From: Psychroflexus sp.
GTDB taxonomy: Bacteria > Bacteroidota > Bacteroidia > Flavobacteriales > Flavobacteriaceae
Length of the DNA: 7,899 nucleotides
Direction of reading: 5' to 3'
Assembly: GCA_003565575.1 (NCBI GenBank)
Contig: PXBV01000278.1
Coordinates: 1-7,899 of the forward strand
This document shows, piece by piece, positions 1 to 5,690 of this stretch. The number at the start of each line of letters is the position of its first letter. Position 1 is the first letter of the stretch. The notes under the pieces are model-generated. The model was not told the DNA's origin and ran no database searches. It saw only the letters and a program-made list of their open reading frames with translations. Both the position numbers and the translations under genes were made by a program.

Positions 1-802
1 CTTCTAAAGTGATAGTTCTTGTTACAGAATTGAAAGGGCCTGGAATAGGAGTGAGGGTTTCATCTACCAACGTAATCTGGATAGTATTTTCACCCATAGG
101 CATGCCTTCAATAACATGTGGTGCCCAATCTGTAATTAAAAATTTTTCTCCACTGTTTATAGAAACCTGTACTTTATTACCCTCTTGACTTAAATTTGTA
201 TTTAAGAGAAAAAAATCAAGAAGTATTTTTTTAGTATCTTCTCCAGAGTAAGTGCCTTTTGGCCTGCTGTAAAATAAATGTTGAGCAGAAAAATCTACAT
301 CTAGTTGTTCGGTTTCTGATGGATTTCCTGCTTTTATTTTTCTAATCACAAAGGCGTCTTCATTTTTTACAGATTCATGAAAAGATCTAGATAAAAAAGC
401 TAATAATACGTGCTCGCCTTCTTCAATCTCTCGGCTAAATTCACTTTCATAATGCGCAGAATAAGGCATATTATTTAAAATAAAATGAATATGTTGTCCT
501 TGACCAGAATTGGCAAGTCCGTTTTCACCAGCGTTTTCGGTTTGAGCGCCAAGCTCATAATTTTCTACTTTAAAATTAAAATCGATAAGACCTGGTTCCA
601 CTTCAAGAAGCTCTCCGCCAGGGTGGGATAATTTAGCATCTTTAAATTGGGGTGAACCTTCAAGGGGAGTTATGGTGATAATAGTATCAGTTACACCAAC
701 GGCTTCTGTTTTTTCAGATTTGTTTTCATCCTTGGTGGCTTCTTTACAACCAATGGTCATAACTAAGCACATTAAAAGTAGTTGTAAATTTATTTTTTTC
801 AT
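1..802 (-). CDS. Predicted lipoprotein of unknown function, C-terminus cut by window edge
   Basis: I read this frame directly: 267 codons run open from ATG at 802-800 to the left edge. The N-terminus has a lysine start, a hydrophobic stretch (about residues 5-18) and Cys19 after Thr-Ile-Gly, which fits a signal peptidase II lipoprotein. Charged residues follow the cysteine (CKEATKDE), loosely like the surface-export signal described for some Bacteroidota lipoproteins. The mature part is soluble and probably beta-rich. It has a histidine-containing segment (GQHIHFILNN, about 102-111, then HYE, GEHVLLAFLSRSFHES to about 144) and a second beta-like region ending at the window edge. The first part loosely resembles histidine-bearing DUF4399-type domains; that is an impression, not a match. 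It lies 78 bp after the hydrolase-OsmC gene on the same strand, so it may be co-transcribed or have its own promoter. The function is unknown; some flavobacterial relatives carry the label phosphopeptide-binding protein, which nothing here supports. Confidence 0.85.
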   Translation of the reverse strand, partial: MKKINLQLLLMCLVMTIGCKEATKDENKSEKTEAVGVTDTIITITPLEGSPQFKDAKLSHPGGELLEVEPGLIDFNFKVENYELGAQTENAGENGLANSGQGQHIHFILNNMPYSAHYESEFSREIEEGEHVLLAFLSRSFHESVKNEDAFVIRKIKAGNPSETEQLDVDFSAQHLFYSRPKGTYSGEDTKKILLDFFLLNTNLSQEGNKVQVSINSGEKFLITDWAPHVIEGMPMGENTIQITLVDETLTPIPGPFNSVTRTITLE

Positions 803-824
803 GTGTATTTGTTTTTGATTTTCG

Positions 825-860
825 TAAATTTAATTGTTATGTAAGTCTTTATGAAATATA
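825..860 (-). promoter_or_regulatory. Possible promoter for the left-edge lipoprotein gene
   Basis: Two near matches to the Bacteroidota -7 element TAnnTTTG read on the minus strand upstream of the ATG at 802: TATATTTC at 860-853 and TAAATTTA at 832-825. Each differs at one defined base. Neither has a clear TTTG -33 element at normal spacing; TTTC at 856-853 sits 20 bp before the second. In such AT-rich DNA these could arise by chance, and read-through from the upstream operon is equally possible. Confidence 0.2.
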
Positions 861-867
861 ATGATTG

Positions 868-890
868 TGTTAACATTACTTTAGTTAACA
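868..890 (-). terminator. Small inverted repeat over the stop codon of the hydrolase-OsmC gene
   Basis: A perfect 7-bp inverted repeat, TGTTAAC at 868-874 and GTTAACA at 884-890, encloses a 9-base loop and spans the TAA stop at 883-881. On the minus strand it would make a short hairpin at the end of the operon transcript. The stem is AT-rich and no T-run follows, so it is a poor intrinsic terminator. It could instead be a binding site, since each arm contains the palindrome GTTAAC, or be chance. Confidence 0.25.
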
Positions 891-2098
891 AGTTCAGATG
901 AGATTTTAACTTCAGAATTAAGCGTTTTATGAATTGGACACCTTTCACCAATTTCATGAAGTCGTTTTCTTTGAGTTTCATCTAGCTCCCCAAAAATTTC
1001 AATTTGCTTTTTAAATTTATCTTGCTTTTGAGTTTTACCTTCTCCGTCTTCAACTTTTATTTTTTCATGACTCACATGGACTTTTACCTCTTCCAGTTTC
1101 CATTTCTTGTGCCTGGCATAAACATGAAGAGTCATGGCCGTACATTCTGCAAGACTAGCTGTAAGCAGATCATAAGGTGCAGGCCCGTAATTGCTTCCAC
1201 CGTGATCTTCGGGCTCATCTCCAATCATTTGAAAATCTCCAACTTTGAGTTGAGTTGTGAATTTGTCTTCCTTTTTGAGGGTTGCTGCAGATTGACTTTC
1301 GGATTCTAAAGCTTCATTTTTAAATTTTGATAGCTCAAGGTAATTGTAAGCCCAATTACCAATAAGATTGCCTATGTAAGAAGCATCTATATTTTGGTTA
1401 AGCAAATGATCGGACTTGTCCAAACTAATAAAACTTTTTGGGTGGTGTGCCCATTTATAAAGTTCTTCTGCATTTTGAATTCCTACAATTTTATCCTGTG
1501 GAGAGTGTAAAATGAGGTAAGGAATTTTTAAATCTCCCAAAAATGACTCTGTATCGTTTGCTTTTATATCTTTAAGAAAATGTTGCTTTATTTTAAAATC
1601 CCTTCCACCAATATTGATTAAAACTGAATCTTGCCCTTCATCTAATTCTTCTTTGATATTAGATTTGATCAGCTTTTCAACATGAGAGGGTTGAGATGGA
1701 CTCGCTATAGTGACTACAGCTTTTATGTTGGAAAGTTTTTTGGTAGCAAAAAGAGCAGCTGTGCCACCTAAAGAATGTCCTACTATTAAGGTAGGTGCTG
1801 CATAGTTGTCTTCCAGAAACTTAGAGGCTTCTACCAGGTCTTCTACATCATGAGAGAAATTGGTGTTTTCAAAATCACCTTCGCTCTGCCCAAGTCCAGT
1901 AAAGTCAAATCTTAATACGGCAATGCCTAAAACGGTTAAACCAGAGCAGATTTCCTTGATAACCTTCAAGTTTTTTCCACAGGTAAAGCAGTGCGCAAAT
2001 ATGGCATAACATTGTGTGGGTTGACCTTCTGGAAATTGAATGCGTCCGGTTAGTTCTTCTCCATTTTTATTTTTGAAATTGACTGTTTTTAAATTCAT
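881..2098 (-). CDS. Bifunctional alpha/beta hydrolase and OsmC family fusion protein
   Basis: A 405-residue cytosolic two-domain protein. Residues 1 to about 255 form an alpha/beta hydrolase with nucleophile elbow GHSLGG (107-112, Ser109), likely acid Asp202 in HSPQD and His231 in SDH, giving a plausible full triad. An upstream HCFTCGKN motif (36-43) is typical of this hydrolase subgroup. After a short charged linker, residues about 275-405 form an OsmC/Ohr-like domain with both expected cysteines, Cys319 (LAECTAMT) and Cys387 (ERCPIH), the pair used in thiol-dependent reduction of hydroperoxides. The fusion is a known architecture in several phyla; its true substrate is not established to my knowledge. 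The start abuts the DUF721 stop (TAAATG), and the hydrolase fold begins right after it, so the start is well supported. It is the last gene of the recF operon before a 78-bp gap. Peroxide or acyl-thioester detoxification is inference. Confidence 0.93.
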   Translation of the reverse strand: MNLKTVNFKNKNGEELTGRIQFPEGQPTQCYAIFAHCFTCGKNLKVIKEICSGLTVLGIAVLRFDFTGLGQSEGDFENTNFSHDVEDLVEASKFLEDNYAAPTLIVGHSLGGTAALFATKKLSNIKAVVTIASPSQPSHVEKLIKSNIKEELDEGQDSVLINIGGRDFKIKQHFLKDIKANDTESFLGDLKIPYLILHSPQDKIVGIQNAEELYKWAHHPKSFISLDKSDHLLNQNIDASYIGNLIGNWAYNYLELSKFKNEALESESQSAATLKKEDKFTTQLKVGDFQMIGDEPEDHGGSNYGPAPYDLLTASLAECTAMTLHVYARHKKWKLEEVKVHVSHEKIKVEDGEGKTQKQDKFKKQIEIFGELDETQRKRLHEIGERCPIHKTLNSEVKISSELVN

Positions 2099-2398
2099 TT
2101 ACCTTAAAATTAGTTTTGTAATTAATTCTTTTCCCAAACTCTTATTCAGGGTCTTGATTATTTTTTCCTTTCCATACCCAAGTTCTTCCCTTAGTGTAGA
2201 TGATGATAAATATACTGTAAGCACCTGATTTTTAAACTTAATATTGTTGGTGTAATTTTTAATAGCTGGACCTAATTGAGTCATCCATGCCTTTTCTACA
2301 TCCACTTGGTTAAGACCAGAGTGGAGACGATGCTTACTTTTGAACAACTCCATTAAGTCCTTCATGGATTGCTCCTCGTTTAATCTTTTATTCTTCAT
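2099..2398 (-). CDS. DUF721 / DciA-like protein
   Basis: A 99-residue soluble basic protein of the DUF721 family. Family-like features are the VEKAW segment (34-38), LGPAIKNYT (42-50), then LTVYLSSSTLREELGYGKEKII (about 60-81) with the hallmark LREEL at 69-73, and a closing KLILR. DUF721 includes DciA, described as the ancestral operator/loader of the replicative helicase in bacteria lacking DnaC/DnaI loaders, and the actinobacterial member also sits beside recF. This protein is a short, single-domain version as usual in Bacteroidota; a helicase-loading role here is inference. The start at 2398 overlaps the upstream lipoprotein by 11 bp. An internal Met12 (ATG at 2365-2363) is preceded by a purine-rich GAGGAG and would remove the overlap, but the first 11 residues (NKRLNEEQS) look like family sequence, so I keep the longer start. 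Confidence 0.87.
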   Translation of the reverse strand: MKNKRLNEEQSMKDLMELFKSKHRLHSGLNQVDVEKAWMTQLGPAIKNYTNNIKFKNQVLTVYLSSSTLREELGYGKEKIIKTLNKSLGKELITKLILR

Positions 2399-2813
2399 CC
2401 AAATCTATATTTTTAGTTTCATACCTTTTATAAGTGTAGATAAAGTTTTCTTTATTTTTGACTATAAATTTCTCATTATTAATACTCATAAGTGTTTCCG
2501 TCCACGTGTCATAATCATTTTCATAAATCAACACCAAACTGTCTTTATAATCTTTCACTTTAAAGTACTCTCTGTTTTGTGAAGACTGGTAGTTTCCTAG
2601 TAAATTTGGTTGCATTTTTTTTCTGAAGCCAAGGCTATCCTGAATTTGAAAATAATCTACCATTTGATTAACAGCATATGATTTATCTCCGTAGGGCGTT
2701 TCTGCCTTTTCAATTTCCCAAAAGCCATTTAGCTTGTTGACATCCTCAAATTCTGGTTTCGAATTGCAGGCTACTATTAAAACTGCGCTGCATAGTATTA
2801 ATTTAAACCTCAT
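2388..2813 (-). CDS. Small predicted lipoprotein, lipocalin-like, unknown function
   Basis: A 141-residue protein with a short signal peptide (MRFKLILCSAVLIVAC) whose lipobox Ile-Val-Ala-Cys puts the lipidated cysteine at residue 16. The mature part starts with a short acidic linker, then NGFWEIEK (about 29-36), a Gly-x-Trp start like that of small lipocalin-type beta barrels, followed by several alternating beta-like stretches (YFKVKDY, LVLIYEND, KFIVKNKE, FIYTYKRYE). The lipocalin resemblance is weak and shape-based only. No catalytic motif is visible. It overlaps recF by 11 bp at its start and DUF721 by 11 bp at its end, so it is translated within the recF operon. It is an odd partner there: an envelope lipoprotein between a DNA repair protein and a helicase-loader-like protein. 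The function is unknown. Confidence 0.85.
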   Translation of the reverse strand: MRFKLILCSAVLIVACNSKPEFEDVNKLNGFWEIEKAETPYGDKSYAVNQMVDYFQIQDSLGFRKKMQPNLLGNYQSSQNREYFKVKDYKDSLVLIYENDYDTWTETLMSINNEKFIVKNKENFIYTYKRYETKNIDLDEE

Positions 2814-3897
2814 GTTCTAAATTTATCATTTTATATTGATTTGCATTTTTCTTCACCACATCTTCTGTGCGTTCTGGATGCGTGTCACTTATGCACATTT
2901 GTCCTAGCTCGGTGTCTGTTACCATTTTCACTATTTGAGATACGCGCTCTTCATCTAGTTTGTCAAAAATGTCATCCATTAGTAAAATGGGTTTAACTCC
3001 AAAATTTGATTTTAAATAATCATATTGGGCAAACTTTAAAGCTATAAGGTAAGATTTTTGTTGACCTTGAGAGCCAAATTTTTTAATAGAATGCGAATTA
3101 ATTTTAAAAACAAGATCGTCTTTGTGGCTTCCATAGTTGGAATATTGTCTTTGTAAATCAGTTTTTAAACCGTTTTTTAATTGGTTTTCAAAAGGTTCTT
3201 CAGCCTTAAACTGGCTTTTATATACCAAACTGATCTCTTCTCTACTACTGCTGATTTCTTTATAGCGTTCCTTTAAAACAGGCTCAAATTTATATATAAA
3301 CTCCTGTCTGTTTTCAAAAATAACCCGGCCAAGTTCTATGATCTGATCGTTATAGACCTCCAAGCTGGTTGCGTCAAAAGTCCTGTTGGAGTTAAAATAT
3401 TTTAAAAGGGCATTTCTTTGAGAAAGCACCTTACTATACTTAATTAAAGTATTGAGATAAAGCTTGCTTCCTTGAGAGATAACACCATCCATAAATTTAC
3501 GTCTAGTTTCACTGCCTTCAAGAATTAAATCTCTATCTGTTGGAGATATAATTACGAGTGGAATGGTGCCGATATGATCACTTAATTTTTCATACTCTTT
3601 TCCATTTCTTTTCATCAATTTACGCTGTCCTTTCTTGAAAGAGGCCACTATTTTTTCTGATTTATCCCCGTTGATAAAATCTCCTTCTAAGACAAAAAAC
3701 TCTTCTCCGTGTTTTACGTTTTGACTCGTAATGGGGTTAAAATAACTTTTTCCAAAAGCTAAATGATATACAGCATCTAAAACATTAGTTTTCCCTATGC
3801 CATTTTTACCAACAAAACAATTAATTTTTTCATCAAAATTTAAAGATAAGGTTTCAAAATTCTTATAGTTTGTAAGAGAAAGTTTTTTTAAAATCAT
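2803..3897 (-). CDS. recF: DNA replication and repair protein RecF
   Basis: A 364-residue SMC-like ATPase, normal RecF length. RecF acts with RecO and RecR to load RecA at single-strand gaps during repair and fork restart. Visible motifs are Walker A GKNGIGKT (30-37), the GSHKDDL segment (256-262) matching the family GPHRDD, the ABC-type signature FGSQGQQKS (274-282), Walker B ILLMDDIFDKLD (304-315) and the C-terminal ISDTH (336-340). The frame stays open 51 codons further upstream to 4050, but that part is hydrophobic, unlike RecF, and would cross the divergent promoter and the start of the opposite gene. RecF proteins start as MILKKLSLTNYKNF, so ATG 3897-3895 is chosen. It is the first gene of the leftward operon. 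Unlike in many bacteria, no dnaN or gyrB is adjacent here. Confidence 0.97.
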   Translation of the reverse strand: MILKKLSLTNYKNFETLSLNFDEKINCFVGKNGIGKTNVLDAVYHLAFGKSYFNPITSQNVKHGEEFFVLEGDFINGDKSEKIVASFKKGQRKLMKRNGKEYEKLSDHIGTIPLVIISPTDRDLILEGSETRRKFMDGVISQGSKLYLNTLIKYSKVLSQRNALLKYFNSNRTFDATSLEVYNDQIIELGRVIFENRQEFIYKFEPVLKERYKEISSSREEISLVYKSQFKAEEPFENQLKNGLKTDLQRQYSNYGSHKDDLVFKINSHSIKKFGSQGQQKSYLIALKFAQYDYLKSNFGVKPILLMDDIFDKLDEERVSQIVKMVTDTELGQMCISDTHPERTEDVVKKNANQYKMINLEHEV

Positions 3898-4036
3898 GCT
3901 AATGCTTCTAGATTCTTTGTGTGATGTACAATGTTTTAATACGTTTTCTATAATGTGGAAATGTAAAAATATCAAATAAATAGTGTATTCTATATGGAAT
4001 AAAATTATATTTTTGCGCTCTGAATAAAATATAATT
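3898..4036. promoter_or_regulatory. Divergent intergenic region between recF and the TPR gene
   Basis: These 139 bp separate recF (leftward) from the TPR gene (rightward) and must hold both start signals unless transcripts are longer. The rightward -7 candidate is clear and listed separately. Leftward only near matches to TAnnTTTG are seen on the minus strand: TTTATTTG at 3980-3973 and TACATTTC at 3965-3958, each one base off and without an obvious -33 partner. An imperfect palindrome, TATTC at 3986-3990 with GAATA at 3997-4001, lies where the rightward -33 element should be and could be an operator or chance. No riboswitch-like structure was recognised. Confidence 0.5.
3988..4015 (+). promoter_or_regulatory. 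Bacteroidota-type promoter for the TPR-ribH unit
   Basis: TATTTTTG at 4008-4015 is a full match to the -7 consensus TAnnTTTG used by the primary sigma factor of Bacteroidota. The -33 element is weak: TTC at 3988-3990, 17 bp upstream, replaces TTG. Transcription would start near 4020, leaving a leader of about 17 bases, AT-rich and with no Shine-Dalgarno sequence before the ATG at 4037, which is normal for the group. Confidence 0.45.
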
Positions 4037-4804
4037 ATGGCATCATACAAGAAGAGAGGTTACAAACCTGGAAGTAAAGCTGAACGCGACGAAAAGCTAG
4101 AAAGTGAATCAACAACAGCAGAAGTTTTTAACACATTAGATGAAGGCGCGAGTTCTACGGAAAAGTTTTTATCTAAAAACCAAAAACCTATTTTTGGTGC
4201 AATTATTCTTATTGCTGTTGTAATTTTTGGCTACTTGGGCTATCAGAAATTTATTCAAGAGCCAAATGAAGCAGAAGCTGCTAATGAAATGAACCAAGCC
4301 CAAATCTTTTTTAACTCTGCATTAGAGTCTACTGGTGCCGATCAAGATTCTCTTTTTGTAAAATCTTTAAGAGGTGGTAATGGGAAGTTTGGTTTTGAGG
4401 ACATCTCAAAAAGCTACTCAGGCACCAAAGCCGGAAAATTGGCTAATTATTACGCAGGTATTTCTCACCTTAACTTAGGTAATTATAAAGATGCAATTAG
4501 TTATTTAGATAAATTCAATACCAAAGATGAAATGTTAGCACCACTAGCCAAAGGCTCCATTGGTGATGCTTTTTTACAACTAGATCAGCCAAAAGAAGCT
4601 TTAGGGTACTTTGAGCAAGCTGCTAAAATGCGAACTAATGATTTTACAACCCCAAAGTTTTTGATGAAAGCAGCTGTAACTGCTATAAGTCTTAAAGATG
4701 GTAAAACAGCTGAAAAGCACCTCAATAGAATTAAGGATGAGTTTCCTAACTCTCCGGAGGCTAGAAATATAGAAGCCTATTTAGGTCAAGCTGAAGTTCT
4801 TTAA
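4037..4804 (+). CDS. Membrane-anchored tetratricopeptide repeat protein (YfgM-like)
   Basis: A 255-residue protein with a basic, charged cytoplasmic N-terminus (1-50), one membrane segment at about 51-69 (PIFGAIILIAVVIFGYLGY) and a helical periplasmic domain. The latter has TPR-type repeats: about 132-165 (KLANYYAGISHLNLGNYKDAISYLDKF), 168-200 (APLAKGSIGDAFLQLDQPKEALGYFEQA) and 206-240 ending in HLNRIKDEFPNSP. This layout resembles YfgM/YbgF-like anchored TPR proteins that bind partners at the SecYEG translocon or in the periplasm; which partner applies here cannot be told. The first gene of the rightward unit, it ends 5 bp before ribH, so the two are likely co-transcribed although no functional link to riboflavin synthesis is obvious. 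The start at 4037 fits the promoter candidate and a homologue-like MASYKKRGYKP beginning. Confidence 0.9.
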   Translation: MASYKKRGYKPGSKAERDEKLESESTTAEVFNTLDEGASSTEKFLSKNQKPIFGAIILIAVVIFGYLGYQKFIQEPNEAEAANEMNQAQIFFNSALESTGADQDSLFVKSLRGGNGKFGFEDISKSYSGTKAGKLANYYAGISHLNLGNYKDAISYLDKFNTKDEMLAPLAKGSIGDAFLQLDQPKEALGYFEQAAKMRTNDFTTPKFLMKAAVTAISLKDGKTAEKHLNRIKDEFPNSPEARNIEAYLGQAEVL

Positions 4805-4809
4805 GCTTT

Positions 4810-5319
4810 ATGGCAACATCTGAAAAAAACCTATCTGTTTACGACAAATCTACTTTGCCCAACGCAGAAGATATGAAATTTGGACTCGTAGTATCGGAGT
4901 GGAATCCAGATATTACGGAAAACCTATTTCAAGGAGCTTTTGATGCTTTTATAGACGTAGGGGTAATCAAAGAAAATATTGTAAGGTGGAATGCGCCTGG
5001 AAGTTTTGAATTGCCTTACGCCTGTAAAAAAATGCAAGAAAGCTTCGATATGTTGGATGCCATTATTGCCATTGGAAATGTTATTCAAGGAGAAACCAAA
5101 CACTTTGATTTTGTCTGCCAAGGATTAACCCAGGGCATCATGGAGTTGAACTTAAAAAGTGATATTCCAATCATTTTTTGTGTACTTACAGATAATACCA
5201 AAGCTCAATCCTTAGCAAGGTCTGGAGGAGCTCACGGCAACAAAGGGACTGAAGCTGCCATTGCAGCCATAAAAATGGCAAAGCTCCGAAAAGATGCTAA
5301 ATTCTACAAAGCAGATTGA
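4810..5319 (+). CDS. ribH: 6,7-dimethyl-8-ribityllumazine synthase
   Basis: A 169-residue lumazine synthase. It condenses 5-amino-6-ribitylaminouracil with 3,4-dihydroxy-2-butanone 4-phosphate to form the lumazine precursor of riboflavin, in the cytosol. Seen motifs are VVSEWNPDI (27-35, with Trp31 at the usual aromatic stacking position), PGSFELP (63-69), GNVIQGETKHFD (89-100) with the catalytic His98, FCVLT (123-127), and RSGGAHGNKGTEAA (137-150), which carries the phosphate-binding Arg137. The length is slightly above the usual 155 or so because of an N-terminal extension of about 20 residues, common in Bacteroidota. It starts 5 bp after the TPR stop with no clear Shine-Dalgarno. No other rib gene and no FMN riboswitch are in the window, so the rest of the pathway is elsewhere. 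Ala141 stands where the Bacillus enzyme has Lys131. Confidence 0.97.
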   Translation: MATSEKNLSVYDKSTLPNAEDMKFGLVVSEWNPDITENLFQGAFDAFIDVGVIKENIVRWNAPGSFELPYACKKMQESFDMLDAIIAIGNVIQGETKHFDFVCQGLTQGIMELNLKSDIPIIFCVLTDNTKAQSLARSGGAHGNKGTEAAIAAIKMAKLRKDAKFYKAD

Positions 5320-5361
5320 AAGGAGTCAGTTAAGTAAAGATTTTAGCTTTAATATTGATGT

Positions 5362-5382
5362 ATTTTCATTAATTTTGAAAAT
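5362..5382 (+). promoter_or_regulatory. Promoter-like element within an inverted repeat before the small membrane protein gene
   Basis: In the 74-bp gap after ribH, TAATTTTG at 5370-5377 fully matches the Bacteroidota -7 consensus TAnnTTTG. No good -33 element is at the right distance; TTG at 5355-5357 is only 12 bp away. The element lies inside a perfect 7-bp inverted repeat, ATTTTCA (5362-5368) and TGAAAAT (5376-5382), with a 7-base loop. This may be an internal promoter for the membrane protein-mutL-rhomboid unit, possibly with an operator over it. AT-richness makes chance a real alternative. Confidence 0.35.
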
Positions 5383-5393
5383 CATATCAAATT

Positions 5394-5687
5394 ATGTTTA
5401 AACTCAAGTCACTTAAGCTTAGAAAGAATACCAGGTATAATTACACTCCCAGATATTACAAGGGAAAAGATACGGGTAATCCTTTTAATTTTGATTCAAA
5501 ATTTTCTAAGTATAAAGAAACTCACAATTCTATAGACTTTGGATCGCACTGGGCTCAAGCCCGAAAAGATTCTAGGCATAGAGGCAATCGAGCTATCAAT
5601 AGAACTGTAATTCTTATTGCCTTAATTTTGACTTTTATTTTTTTATGGATCATAGATTTTGATCTTTCAATTTTTTCTTCAAACTAG
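5394..5687 (+). CDS. Small conserved tail-anchored membrane protein of unknown function
   Basis: A 97-residue protein. The first 70 residues are very basic and polar, rich in Lys, Arg, Tyr and Ser (for example LKLRKNTRYNYTPRYYKGK, 8-24), followed by a spacer with SHWAQARKDSRHRGNRAINR (51-70) and one hydrophobic segment at about 71-87 (TVILIALILTFIFLWII). It ends in a short acidic-hydrophobic tail. By the positive-inside rule the basic part should be cytoplasmic, with the C-terminus in or just across the inner membrane. It sits between ribH and mutL, a place where flavobacterial genomes carry a similar small gene that, as I recall, is often labelled riboflavin synthase subunit beta. Nothing in the sequence supports that enzyme name; it was probably copied from neighbouring ribH. 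The basic N-terminus could bind nucleic acid or another acidic partner; that is speculation. Its TAG stop is followed by an in-frame TAA and then the mutL ATG. Confidence 0.85.
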   Translation: MFKLKSLKLRKNTRYNYTPRYYKGKDTGNPFNFDSKFSKYKETHNSIDFGSHWAQARKDSRHRGNRAINRTVILIALILTFIFLWIIDFDLSIFSSN

Positions 5688-5690
5688 TAA

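Noticed and set aside
799..981. A 60-codon minus-strand frame overlapping the end of the hydrolase-OsmC gene.
   Set aside because: It overlaps the real OsmC C-terminus in another frame and has low-complexity Lys/Ile/Leu content with no family features.
2363..2365. Internal ATG of the DUF721 gene, preceded by GAGGAG, as the true start.
   Set aside because: It would drop 11 residues that look like family N-terminal sequence, and short overlaps are the pattern in this operon; it remains a possible second start.
3898..4050. A 51-codon N-terminal extension of recF to an ATG at 4050.
   Set aside because: RecF homologues begin at MILKKLSLTNYKNF; the extension is hydrophobic, unlike the family, covers the divergent promoter region and overlaps the start of the TPR gene on the other strand.
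5316..5326. An AAGGAG Shine-Dalgarno-like sequence just at the ribH stop.
   Set aside because: No start codon or open frame follows at a usable distance, and this lineage rarely uses such sites; it is likely chance.
5335..5351. TAAAG...CTTTA inverted repeat after ribH as a terminator.
   Set aside because: The stem is only 5 bp, AT-rich, and no T-run follows; it would not act as an intrinsic terminator.
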